Shown here piece by piece: positions 17,601 through 25,521 of a stretch of 64,000 nt of DNA (positions within the stretch are counted from its first letter, which is position 1; every line of letters begins with the position of its first letter). Under the pieces are notes generated by a model. It was not told the DNA's origin. It saw only the letters and a program-made list of their open reading frames with translations, and did no database searches. Source of the DNA: Pseudomonas sp. NFIX28 (GTDB taxonomy: Bacteria; Pseudomonadota; Gammaproteobacteria; Pseudomonadales; Pseudomonadaceae); assembly GCF_900107395.1 (NCBI RefSeq), contig NZ_FNPW01000009.1, forward strand, positions 111,874 through 175,873, read 5' to 3'. Position numbers and translations under genes: made by a program.

Positions 17601-19343
17601 ATGAAGTTAGCCATTGTTACCGCCTGCCCGAACGGCATGGTCACCAGTGTGCTGTGCGCCCGGTTGCTGGACGCCGCGGCCCAGCGCCAGGGTTGGAGCA
17701 CCAGCGTCGAAGTGCATGACGAGGCGCATCCCGAACGGCAATTGTCGGCCGCCACCCTCGAAGCGGCCGAGTGGGTGCTGGTGGTCAGCACCGGGCCGCT
17801 GGACATGTCGCGTTTTGTCGGCAAGCGGGTGTTCCAGAGTTCGCCAGCCGTGGCCCTGCAGGACGTCGACGGCGTGCTGCGCCGTGGCGCCGAGGAGGCC
17901 CAGGTGTATGTCGCGACCGACGCCGTGGCCGAGCCGGCCCCGGCCAGCAAGAATGCGCCCCGGCTGGTGGCGGTCACCGCCTGCCCGACCGGTGTGGCCC
18001 ACACTTTCATGGCGGCCGAGGCCTTGCAGCAGACCGCCAAGCGCCTGGGTTACGAGCTGCAAGTGGAAACCCAGGGCTCGGTCGGCGCGCGCAACCCGTT
18101 GAGCGCCGAAGCCATCGCCGCGGCGGACGTGGTGCTGCTGGCGGCGGACATCGAGGTGCCCACCGAGCGCTTCGCCGGCAAAAAGATCTACCGCTGCGGC
18201 ACCGGCATCGCCCTCAAGCAATCGGAGGCGACCCTGAACAAGGCCCTGGCCGAAGGCCAGGTGGAATCGGCAGCGGCGGGTGCTGGCGCGGCGCCGACCA
18301 AGCAGGAGAAAACCGGGGTCTACAAGCACCTGCTGACCGGCGTGTCGTTCATGCTGCCGATGGTGGTGGCGGGGGGCTTGATGATCGCCCTGTCCTTCGT
18401 CTTCGGCATCACCGCGTTCAAGGAGGAGGGCACGCTGGCCGCCGCCCTGATGCAGATCGGCGGCGACACCGCGTTCAAGCTGATGGTGCCGCTGCTCGCC
18501 GGCTACATCGCCTATTCGATCGCCGACCGCCCGGGCCTGGCGCCGGGGATGATCGGTGGCATGCTCGCCAGCACCCTGGGCGCGGGCTTTATCGGCGGGA
18601 TCATCGCCGGTTTTATCGCCGGCTATGCGGCCAAGGCCATCAGCAAATACGCGCGCTTGCCGCAAAGCCTGGAGGCGTTGAAGCCGATCCTGATCATCCC
18701 GTTGCTGGCCAGCCTGTTCACCGGCCTGGTGATGATCTACGTGGTCGGCAAGCCGGTGGCGGGAATGCTCGCCGGCCTGACCCACTTCCTCGACAGCATG
18801 GGCACCACCAACGCCATCCTGCTCGGCGTATTGCTCGGCGGCATGATGTGCGTCGACCTGGGCGGGCCGATCAACAAGGCGGCCTATGCCTTCTCCGTGG
18901 GGCTGCTGGCGTCGCAGAGTTATGCACCGATGGCGGCGACCATGGCCGCCGGCATGGTGCCGCCGATTGGCCTCGGGATCGCGACCTTTATCGCTCGGCG
19001 CAAGTTTGCCCAGAGCGAACGTGAAGCCGGCAAGGCGGCGCTGGTGCTGGGGCTGTGCTTTATCTCCGAAGGGGCGATTCCGTTCGCCGCCAAGGACCCG
19101 TTGCGGGTGATCCCGGCGAGCATCGCCGGCGGCGCGCTGACCGGGGCGTTGTCGATGTATTTCGGCTGCAAACTGATGGCGCCCCACGGTGGGTTGTTTG
19201 TGATGCTGATCCCGAATGCGATCAACCATGCGTTGTTGTATTTGCTGGCGATTGTGGCGGGGAGTCTGGTGACGGCGCTGGTGTATGCGGTGGTCAAGCG
19301 CCCTGAGGCGGTTGAGATGGCGCTGGAGCCGGCCAAGGCCTGA
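17601..19343 (+). CDS. fruA: Fructose-specific PTS enzyme IIB'BC
   Basis: 580 residues. ATG 17601 follows an AGAGGG-like site; a TTG two codons upstream is in frame but unlikely. The N-terminal 110 residues are a IIB-like domain beginning MKLAIVTACPNGMVTSVLCA, followed by a second IIB with the phospho-accepting Cys at about residue 128 (AVTACPTGVAHTFMAAEAL). From about residue 245 the IIC permease begins (KHLLTGVSFMLPMVVAGGLM, then SIADRPGLAPGMIGGMLAS, MMCVDLGGPINKAAYAFSVG and CFISEGAIPFAAKDPLRVIP), with about eight to ten membrane segments. Both IIB domains keep a cysteine in the CPxG context, although family knowledge makes the second the active one. Confidence 0.96.
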   Translation: MKLAIVTACPNGMVTSVLCARLLDAAAQRQGWSTSVEVHDEAHPERQLSAATLEAAEWVLVVSTGPLDMSRFVGKRVFQSSPAVALQDVDGVLRRGAEEAQVYVATDAVAEPAPASKNAPRLVAVTACPTGVAHTFMAAEALQQTAKRLGYELQVETQGSVGARNPLSAEAIAAADVVLLAADIEVPTERFAGKKIYRCGTGIALKQSEATLNKALAEGQVESAAAGAGAAPTKQEKTGVYKHLLTGVSFMLPMVVAGGLMIALSFVFGITAFKEEGTLAAALMQIGGDTAFKLMVPLLAGYIAYSIADRPGLAPGMIGGMLASTLGAGFIGGIIAGFIAGYAAKAISKYARLPQSLEALKPILIIPLLASLFTGLVMIYVVGKPVAGMLAGLTHFLDSMGTTNAILLGVLLGGMMCVDLGGPINKAAYAFSVGLLASQSYAPMAATMAAGMVPPIGLGIATFIARRKFAQSEREAGKAALVLGLCFISEGAIPFAAKDPLRVIPASIAGGALTGALSMYFGCKLMAPHGGLFVMLIPNAINHALLYLLAIVAGSLVTALVYAVVKRPEAVEMALEPAKA

Positions 19344-19352
19344 GTGCCTCAG

Positions 19353-19600
19353 GCGGGCAAGCTTCGTTTCCGTAGGAGCGAGGCTTGCCCGCGATGGCGC
19401 CGGTTCTGGCGCTGCATTTTTTTGGATGGTGTACATATCCGTTGCTGCGGTCACGGCCACTTATGGGGGGGGACGTTTTGTCAGCCTCCGTAGGAGCGAG
19501 GCTTGCCCGCGATGGCGCCCGTTCTGGCGCTGCATTTTTCGGACGGGGTACATATCCATTCCTGCGGTCACGGCCGCTTAGGGTTCCGCCCTTACGGCGG
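19353..19600 (+). repeat. Two 118-bp direct repeats with REP half-sites
   Basis: Units starting at 19372 and 19490 share GTAGGAGCGAGGCTTGCCCG, then GATGGCGCC, TTCTGGCGCTGCATTTTT, GTACATATCC and CTGCGGTCACGGCC. The first REP half pairs with GCGGGCAAGCTTCG at 19354-19367, giving a hairpin directly after fruA that could act as its transcript end. The second unit runs into the long element that follows. Confidence 0.75.
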
Positions 19601-19860
19601 GTCACTTTTACCAAACGCCGTAAAAGTAACCAAAAGGGCTTGCCCCTGCGTACGGCCTTCGCTGCGCTCAGGTTCCCTCGCTCCGGCGTCCCTCAGGGGG
19701 CATCGACTCCGGTTGGCTTCGCTTCAACCTCCATACGATGTCCTCGACTGCGTCGAGGGGCGCTGCGCGCCATCCCCCTGATGAACGCCTCCACTCGGCC
19801 TCCCGATGGGGCGGGTGGATCAAGATCAAAAGCCAAAGCCAAAGCCAAAGCCAAAGCCAA
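19586..19860 (+). repeat. Long intergenic repeat element with hairpins and an AAAGCC simple repeat
   Basis: This stretch does not code: it carries hairpins CCGCC-CTTAC-GGCGG (19586-19600) and ACTTTTAC/GTAAAAGT (19604-19627), then dyad-rich GC sequence, and ends in five copies of the hexamer AAAGCC (19829-19858). The block beginning with the ACTTTTACCAAACGCC hairpin is, from memory, a recurrent intergenic element in Pseudomonas genomes. Length variation of the hexamer run is expected. Confidence 0.6.
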
Positions 19861-19910
19861 CGCTACGCCATGCGCGACCTACCGGTCGGCGCTAAACCCT
19901 GTAGCCGCTG

Positions 19911-20007
19911 CCGAGCCTGCGAGGCTGCGATCGGCCGCGAAGCGGCCGCAGGGTCTTGAGAGCGCTGGAGGACCTTCGGTCCTATCGCAGCCTGCGGCAG
20001 CGGCTAC
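19911..20007. repeat. REP-like inverted repeat (GTAGCCGCTGCCG type)
   Basis: GTAGCCGCTGCCG at the left end pairs with CGGCAGCGGCTAC at the right end, with GGCTGCGATCGGCCGCGAAG-type sequence between. It is one of at least six copies of this type in the window. Confidence 0.8.
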
Positions 20008-20169
20008 AGGGATTGTGCGCATCTTTGGGGCGGGTTTTGTCGTGTAAGGGGCTGTCTGAAAGTGAGGTTCTTCGCTTTCTTTTGTAAGGCTTTTCCGAGA
20101 AACTCCGGGCCGCTTGCGTCTGGTAACTGCGCTATCTAGCCTCGGGTTCGTCACTGACTTTTCGGTGAT

Positions 20170-20372
20170 CGGGTCTAGCAGCCCAGGTCAAGCCGCAAGC
20201 CGCACATCAGCCCTGCATTTTCTATTTGCAGTGCCTTGTTATGGCGGCTGTGCGTGGGAGCGCCTTCGGGCGCGCCGGTTTCCTTGACCCGGTCTGCTAG
20301 CCCGCGTACAGCCGCCACCTTTCTCATCGTCTAGCAGCGATAGGTGGTGGCTTCATGTCAAGGAGCCACATC
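20170..20372 (+). promoter_or_regulatory. Highly structured 5' leader of the DUF3077 gene (candidate cis-acting RNA)
   Basis: A 16-bp stem (20243-20258 with 20301-20316, two G-U pairs) encloses a GCGCC-TTCG-GGCGC hairpin (20260-20273) and a CCGG/CCGG mini-stem (20275-20278 with 20289-20292), a three-way-junction layout. CTAGCAG occurs at 20175-20181 and 20331-20337, and its exact complement CTGCTAG at 20294-20300, so alternative pairings are possible. CCACCT/AGGTGG (20315-20320 with 20342-20347) encloses ATCG/CGAT. GTGGCT/AGCCAC (20347-20352 with 20364-20369) forms a hairpin whose right part covers the Shine-Dalgarno AAGGAG (20360-20365). I recall similar sequence upstream of DUF3077 genes in other fluorescent pseudomonads; no described class is known to me. 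Confidence 0.6.
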
Positions 20373-20756
20373 ATGAAAAAGCTCGTCCCCGATCCCCCCG
20401 TTTCTCTCTCTTCCGCACGTCGCAATCCAGAGCATGAGCTGACCAATAAAGCGGTCCTGCATTCATTGGCCAACGGTTCGGCAGAGGTGGTTTTCCTGCA
20501 ATCATTGGGGCCCACCGTAGAGCGTGCGGTGGGCGATGACTCGTTGTTTTGCGTGCGTGAAGGCATCAGCGCCGAGGAGGCGTTGCTTCACGTTTCGATC
20601 CTGCTCAAGGCGGCCGAGGAGGTGTCCGATGAGATCACCGAGCGGGCCAGCGGCGTGGAGCGTGGGCTGATCTGGTCGCTGATCCATAACGTGGAAATGG
20701 CACGAGGCGTGGTGGACGCCTTGCTCGACGGCAGCCGCCCGCCAACGCAGGCCTGA
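20373..20756 (+). CDS. DUF3077 family protein
   Basis: 127 residues from ATG 20373, 7 nt after the Shine-Dalgarno AAGGAG. It starts MKKLVPDPPVSLSS, typical of this Pseudomonas-restricted family, and keeps the conserved FCVREGISAEEALLHVSILL and AAEEVSDEITERA segments; the C-terminal part (LIWSLIHNVEMARGVVDALL) is a hydrophobic helix but not a clear membrane segment. No enzymatic motif. It stands alone between two REP-like inverted repeats, behind the structured leader. Such genes occur in several copies per genome in this group (general knowledge, not checked here). Function is unknown. Confidence 0.85.
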   Translation: MKKLVPDPPVSLSSARRNPEHELTNKAVLHSLANGSAEVVFLQSLGPTVERAVGDDSLFCVREGISAEEALLHVSILLKAAEEVSDEITERASGVERGLIWSLIHNVEMARGVVDALLDGSRPPTQA

Positions 20757-20773
20757 ACCCCGGACCCTGAACG

Positions 20774-20892
20774 CTGTAGCCGCTGCCGAGCCCGCGAGGC
20801 TGCGATCGGCCGCGCAGCGGACGCAAAGGTCTTGAGACCGCAGGAGGACCTTCGGTCCTATCGCAGCCTCGCGGGCTCGGCAGCGGCTACAG
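20774..20892. repeat. REP-like element with perfect 33-bp inverted arms
   Basis: Positions 20774-20806 and 20860-20892 are exact reverse complements over 33 bp (CTGTAGCCGCTGCCGAGCCC at the left end). The 53-bp centre contains GGACCTTCGGTCC. It lies after the DUF3077 stop and can act as its transcription end or as a cruciform. Confidence 0.9.
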
Positions 20893-20977
20893 GGCGTGCC
20901 ATCTTTGGGGCGTGTCATACGGAGTTCATCGCCGCTGGCTAAGGTTGCTTTTTCACTTTGGGTTGGAGGGATCCACG

Positions 20978-22519
20978 ATGGGCGATTTCACTCTCGGTCG
21001 GCGGCGTTTGATTCAGGTGGCGGGGGCGGGGTTGTTGTTGCCGGGGTTGGCGCCGGCGGTGATCGCTTCGCCCAAGGACCGGCCGAAGATGGTCGATGGC
21101 GTGCAGTCCGGCGATTTGCTGGGTGACCGGGCGATGGTCTGGAGCCGTACCGACCGGCCGGCGCGGATGGTGGTGGAGTGGGACACCCGCAGCCTGTTCA
21201 GCAACCCGCGCAAGTTTGTCTCACCCCTGGCCGATGCCCGCACCGACTTCACTGCGCGCGTCGAGCTGGGCGGGTTGCCCACCGATCAGGCGATTTTTTA
21301 TCGGGTGTATTTCGAGGATGCGCAGACCGGCGTGCGCAGCAAGCCCTGGTTCGGCCATTTGCGCAGCGTGCCGCAGACCCGCCGCGATATCCGTTTTGTG
21401 TGGAGCGGCGACACCGTCGGCCAAGGTTTCGGCATCAACCCGGACATTGGCGGCATGCGTATCTACGAGGCCATGCGCCGGCGCCTGCCGGACTTTTTTA
21501 TCCACAGCGGCGACACCATTTATGCCGACGGCCCGGTGCCGGCGCAGCTGACCGCCGAGAATGGCCGGGTGTGGCGCAATATCACCACCGAGGCCAAGAG
21601 CAAGGTCGCCGAGACCCTCGACGAATACCGCGGCAACTACCGCTACAACCTGCTGGACGAGAACGTGCGGCGCTTCAACGCCGAGGTGCCGCAGATCTGG
21701 CAGTGGGACGACCATGAGGTGGTCAACAACTGGTCGCCGAGCAAGGTGCTGGATGAGCGCTACATCAACAAAGATATCCACACCCTGGTGGGGCGCGCGC
21801 GGCAGGCTTGGCTGGAATATGCGCCGATGCGCTTGCAGAGCGCCGACCAGGGCGGGCGGATCTACCGCAAGCTGAGCTACGGGCCGCTGCTGGATGTGTT
21901 CGTGCTGGACATGCGCAGCTATCGCGGCGGCAACGACGACAACCTCGGCGCGGCCAAGCCGTTCCTCGGCCGCGAACAGCTGGACTGGCTCAAGCAGGGG
22001 CTCAAGCATTCCCGCGCGCAGTGGAAGGTGGTGGCGGCCGACATGCCCATCGGCCTCGCCGTGCCGGACGGCGAGGTCAGCCCCGGCGTGCCGCGCTGGG
22101 AGGCGATTGCCAACGGCGACCCGGGCCCGGCCCAGGGCCGCGAGCTGGAGATCGCCGAGTTGCTGGCGTTCCTGCGCAAGCACAAGGTGCGCAACCACGT
22201 GTGGCTGACGGCGGACGTGCACTACTGCGCGGCGCACCATTACCACCCGGATCGCGCGGCGTTCCAGGATTTCGAACCGTTCTGGGAATTTGTCGCCGGG
22301 CCTTTGAATGCCGGCAGTTTCGGGCCCAACGCGCTGGACCGGACCTTCGGCCCCGAGGTGGTGTTCCAGAAGGCGCCAGCGGTGCAGAACACCTCGCCGT
22401 TCGCCGGGTTCCAGTTCTTCGGCGAGGTGCAGATCGAAGGGCAGGGCGGTGAGTTGAAGGTGACGCTGCGGGACCTGGACGGGGTGGCGGTGTTCGAGCG
22501 CAAGTTACAGCCGGCGTAG
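20978..22519 (+). CDS. phoD: Tat-exported alkaline phosphatase/phosphodiesterase, PhoD family
   Basis: 513 residues from ATG 20978, preceded by GGAGGG; the upstream in-frame start at 20912 lacks a site and would bury the signal. The N-terminus GRRRLIQVAGAGLLLPGLAP is a twin-arginine signal. PhoD enzymes hydrolyse phosphate mono- and diesters with an Fe/Ca centre in the periplasm or outside. Metal-binding and active-site segments: WSGDTVGQGFGI, FFIHSGDTIYADGP, IWQWDDHEVVNNW, LDMRSYRG and VWLTADVHYCAAHHYHP, ending with FVAGPLNAGSFGPN. Length is typical. No Pho box was recognised upstream. It could equally be called a PhoD-like phospholipase D-type phosphodiesterase. Confidence 0.9.
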   Translation: MGDFTLGRRRLIQVAGAGLLLPGLAPAVIASPKDRPKMVDGVQSGDLLGDRAMVWSRTDRPARMVVEWDTRSLFSNPRKFVSPLADARTDFTARVELGGLPTDQAIFYRVYFEDAQTGVRSKPWFGHLRSVPQTRRDIRFVWSGDTVGQGFGINPDIGGMRIYEAMRRRLPDFFIHSGDTIYADGPVPAQLTAENGRVWRNITTEAKSKVAETLDEYRGNYRYNLLDENVRRFNAEVPQIWQWDDHEVVNNWSPSKVLDERYINKDIHTLVGRARQAWLEYAPMRLQSADQGGRIYRKLSYGPLLDVFVLDMRSYRGGNDDNLGAAKPFLGREQLDWLKQGLKHSRAQWKVVAADMPIGLAVPDGEVSPGVPRWEAIANGDPGPAQGRELEIAELLAFLRKHKVRNHVWLTADVHYCAAHHYHPDRAAFQDFEPFWEFVAGPLNAGSFGPNALDRTFGPEVVFQKAPAVQNTSPFAGFQFFGEVQIEGQGGELKVTLRDLDGVAVFERKLQPA

Positions 22520-22522
22520 TCA

Positions 22523-22605
22523 TGTAGGAGCGAGGCTTGCCCGCGATGGCGGTATCAAGGCCGCTACCGGCCTTTGGCCTATCGCGAGCAAGCTTCGCTC
22601 CTACA
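22523..22605. repeat. REP-like inverted repeat (GTAGGAGCGAGGC type)
   Basis: TGTAGGAGCGAGGCTTGCCC on the left pairs imperfectly with the right end CAAGCTTCGCTCCTACA; the centre is GGCCGCTACCGGCC. It separates the convergent phoD and piuB genes. Confidence 0.8.
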
Positions 22606-22620
22606 GAAGCGTGGAGTGGG

Positions 22621-25146
22621 TCAATACACGTCGCGGCGATAGCGGCCTTGCTCGATCAGCCGTTCGACCACCTCGGCGCCCAGCACTTCGTCGAGCACCT
22701 GATCCACGCCCGAGGCCATGCCTTGCAGGCTGCCGCAGATGTAGATCGAGGCGCCGTCGGCCAGCCATTGCTTGAGGCGTTCGGCCTGTTGGCGCAGGCG
22801 ATCCTGGACGTAGATCTTCTCGGCCTGATCGCGGGAGAAGGCCAGGTCCAGGCGGCGCAGGTCGCCGGCGGTCAGCCATTCCTGCAGTTCGTCCTTGCAG
22901 TAGAAATCATGCTCGGCATTGCGCTCGCCAAAGATCAGCCAGTTGTCTTGCTGGCTGTCGGCGATGCGCGCTTTCAGCAGGCTGCGCAAACCGGCCAGGC
23001 CGGTGCCGTTGCCCAAGAGGATCAGCGGGCAAGGCTCGGCCGGCAGGTGAAAGCCGCTGTTGCGCCGAACCCGCAGGCTGATGCTGGAGCCGACCGGCGC
23101 GTGCTCGGTGAGCCAGCCGGAGCCGATGCCCAGGCTGCCGTCGGGGTGACGCTCCTGGCGCACCAGCAACTCCAGCTGGCCGTCGCTGGCAATCGAGGCG
23201 ATGGAATATTCGCGCATGGCCAGCGGCACCAGGGCATCGACCAGCGCCTGGGCGTGCAGGCCCACCAGGTGGGCGCGGTTTTCCGGGAGCTGGCGGCTGG
23301 CCAGGGCCTGGGTCAGGGTTTCCGTGAGGCCGTCCAGCTGCACCGTGGCCCTGCCGTCCAGGCCCAGGCCGTCGAGGAAGAACTCGATGGCCCATGCGCA
23401 GTTGCGCGGCAGCACTTCCACCAGGTCGCCGGCCAGCCAACTGCTCGGCTGCGGTGGGGTGAGGCCCAGCAGGTACACGCCGGAGCCGTTGCTGTCGGGG
23501 TTGAGCAGCACACGCTGGCTGAGGGTCCAGTTGTCGTAGGCGGGGGCCTGCCACAGGTCCACCGGCGCCTGGCCGATCAACTGGCCCAGCTGTTGTTGCC
23601 AGTGGCGCAGGGCGTAGCTGTCGCCGCTGTCGACTTCCACCGGGGCGAACAGGGTGTTGCCGCCATGCTCGGCCAGCCAGCCATGCAGGCGCTTGGCAAA
23701 GCCGCAGAAGTGCGGGTATTGCCGGTCGCCCAGGCCCAGCACGGCGTATTTGAGGTTGCCCAGGGACAGGGCGCGGCCCAGCACCTTGCGCTCGAAGCCC
23801 CGGGCGCTGTCCGGCGCTTCGCCGTCGCCGAAGGTGCTGACCACGAACAATGCGTTGCGGGTATTGAGCAGGTCCTGCTCGCTGACGCTGGCCAGCGGCT
23901 GGACCTTGGCCGGCACGCCCGCGGCCTGCAATTGCCCGGCGGTCTGCCAGGCCAGTTGTTCGGCGAAACCGCTCTGGCTGGCGAAGCCGATCAGCCAGGC
24001 CGAGGCGTCGCCGGTGTTGGCGCTCAGGCCCTGGCGCGCGTCCTTGATCTGGCGTTTCTTGCGCCGGCGATCCAGGTACAGCAGCCAGCCGGTGATGAAG
24101 AACAGCGGCATGGCCAGCGAAGCGAGGGTCACCAGGATGCGCCCGACGATGCCGAAGTAGCTGCCCACGTGCAGGGCATAGATGCTGGTCAGCAACTGCG
24201 CCTTGAAGCTCTTGTCGCTGTAGCGGTCATGGCGGCTGACCGCGCCGCTGTTGGGGTCGATGGTGATCTGGTTCAGCGCCCGGTCGTGGGGCGAGTTCTT
24301 CAGCAGGTAGAACACAGTCGCCGGCTGACCGGCCACCGCGGGCATGCGGATGTTGTAGCTGCTCAGGTCCTTGCCGGCGGTGCTGTAGATGCCCAGCCAC
24401 ATGGCGTTGTAGTCGGCGGTCGGCGCCGGGCCCTTGGGCGGCGCGCCCCGGTTCTTCATGCGCTGGCCTTGCGGCGAGTCGGACAGCAGTTTGTTCAGGC
24501 CCTTGTTGTACCACTCGTAGGACCAGGACAAGCCGGTCAGCGCCGCCAACAGATAGAACAGCAGGCACCAGGTACCGGCCACGGCGTGCAGGTCCCAGTT
24601 GAAGCCGCGGCCTTTTTTCGCCCAGTCCAGGGTCAGCCAGGCACGCCAGCTGGCCACCTGGCGCGGCCAGCGCAGGTACAGGCCGGACAGGCAGAAGAAA
24701 ATCAGGATCAGGGTGCAGGCGCCGGTGATCTGCCGGCCGCTGTCGCCCATGGCCAGGAAGCGGTGCAGTTGCAGCATCAGGCCGAAGAAATCCTGGCCCA
24801 GGGCGGTGCCCATGAATTCGCCGGTGTAGGGGTCGAAATAGCGCATTTCGCCGCGGCGCTGGCCCGGTGGCGGGGTGAACCACACGCGGGCGGCGTTGCC
24901 GCTGTCGGCTTCCACCGTGAGCATCGACACGGTCTTGCCCGAGGCGGCCTGGATTTTTTCCACCAGCTCGGCGGGCGGCAGGACCCCGGCCGGCTGCTTT
25001 TGCACCTGCAGCGTCGAGGGGTTGAGGGCCCGCAGGATTTCGTCCTGGAACGACACGGTCGCCCCGGTAATGCCCATCAAGGCCAGGACCAGACCGGCGC
25101 TGATGCCGAAAAACCAGTGCAACTGGAACAGGGTTTTCTTCAACAC
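22621..25146 (-). CDS. piuB: PepSY-TM / flavodoxin / NADPH reductase fusion, iron-uptake reductase
   Basis: 841 residues from GTG 25146 (VLKKTLFQLHWFFGISAG), preceded by GAGG; an ATG at 25215 would add 23 unlikely residues. Domains: PepSY-associated membrane region (residues 1 to about 375: TM near 10-30, PepSY motifs, TM segments near 130-200 and 340), a flavodoxin domain (about 415-560, FASQSGFAEQLAW and VVSTFGDGEAPDSARGF), then a CysJ-type FAD/NADPH reductase (YSIASIASDGQLELLVR, LLGNGTGLAGLRSLLKARI, FGERNAEHDFYCKDEL, IYICGSLQGMASGVDQVL, ending RYRRDVY). It probably moves electrons from NADPH across the inner membrane to reduce ferric complexes. It matches PA4513 beside piuA in P. aeruginosa. 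Confidence 0.9.
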   Translation of the reverse strand: MLKKTLFQLHWFFGISAGLVLALMGITGATVSFQDEILRALNPSTLQVQKQPAGVLPPAELVEKIQAASGKTVSMLTVEADSGNAARVWFTPPPGQRRGEMRYFDPYTGEFMGTALGQDFFGLMLQLHRFLAMGDSGRQITGACTLILIFFCLSGLYLRWPRQVASWRAWLTLDWAKKGRGFNWDLHAVAGTWCLLFYLLAALTGLSWSYEWYNKGLNKLLSDSPQGQRMKNRGAPPKGPAPTADYNAMWLGIYSTAGKDLSSYNIRMPAVAGQPATVFYLLKNSPHDRALNQITIDPNSGAVSRHDRYSDKSFKAQLLTSIYALHVGSYFGIVGRILVTLASLAMPLFFITGWLLYLDRRRKKRQIKDARQGLSANTGDASAWLIGFASQSGFAEQLAWQTAGQLQAAGVPAKVQPLASVSEQDLLNTRNALFVVSTFGDGEAPDSARGFERKVLGRALSLGNLKYAVLGLGDRQYPHFCGFAKRLHGWLAEHGGNTLFAPVEVDSGDSYALRHWQQQLGQLIGQAPVDLWQAPAYDNWTLSQRVLLNPDSNGSGVYLLGLTPPQPSSWLAGDLVEVLPRNCAWAIEFFLDGLGLDGRATVQLDGLTETLTQALASRQLPENRAHLVGLHAQALVDALVPLAMREYSIASIASDGQLELLVRQERHPDGSLGIGSGWLTEHAPVGSSISLRVRRNSGFHLPAEPCPLILLGNGTGLAGLRSLLKARIADSQQDNWLIFGERNAEHDFYCKDELQEWLTAGDLRRLDLAFSRDQAEKIYVQDRLRQQAERLKQWLADGASIYICGSLQGMASGVDQVLDEVLGAEVVERLIEQGRYRRDVY

Positions 25147-25232
25147 ATCGACCGCCTCGTTGGTTCTTAAGTCTGTGCCACGGCGCGCATTATGCCGTGA
25201 GTTGTCGAGAAACATTCTTTCTTACGCACAAA

Positions 25233-25260
25233 AGCCCCACTTGCCGAAACAGGTGGGGCT
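25233..25260 (-). terminator. Terminator of the piuA transcript
   Basis: Stem AGCCCCAC/GTGGGGCT with an 11- to 12-base loop is followed on the minus strand by TTTT. It lies between piuA and piuB, which are both leftward, so piuB needs its own promoter. Confidence 0.7.
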
Positions 25261-25269
25261 CATGCGTTT

Positions 25270-25508
25270 GTAGCCGCTGCCGAAGGCTGCGATAGGACCG
25301 CAGGTCCTCCAGCAATCTTGAGATCCGCCCCCTGCGGCAGTGGCTACAGGTCCACCGTGTAGCCGCTGCCGAGCCCTGGCGAGGCAGCGATCGGCTTGGG
25401 CGGCATTCCGACGCAGGAGTCGCCAAACCCGACGCCTGTACAGGTCAGGCATACCGCAGCGCCAGCTTTGCGGGGCTGCGCCCCGATCGCAGCCTGCGGC
25501 AGCGGCTA
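25270..25508. repeat. Two REP-like inverted repeats between piuA and piuB
   Basis: Units at 25270-25347 and 25359-25508 both start GTAGCCGCTGCCGA and end GCAG(C/T)GGCTAC. The second has a longer, degenerate centre. With the terminator they fill the gap of about 375 bp between the two genes; no other gene is seen. Confidence 0.75.
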
Positions 25509-25521
25509 CAGGTGAAACCCG

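Noticed and set aside
19385..20047. 220-codon frame through the repeat block
   Set aside because: Composed of translated REP units and the AAAGCC repeat; not conserved protein sequence.
22537..25170. 877-codon plus-strand frame opposite piuB
   Set aside because: Starts in a REP element and yields an Ala/Gln/Val-rich antisense product.
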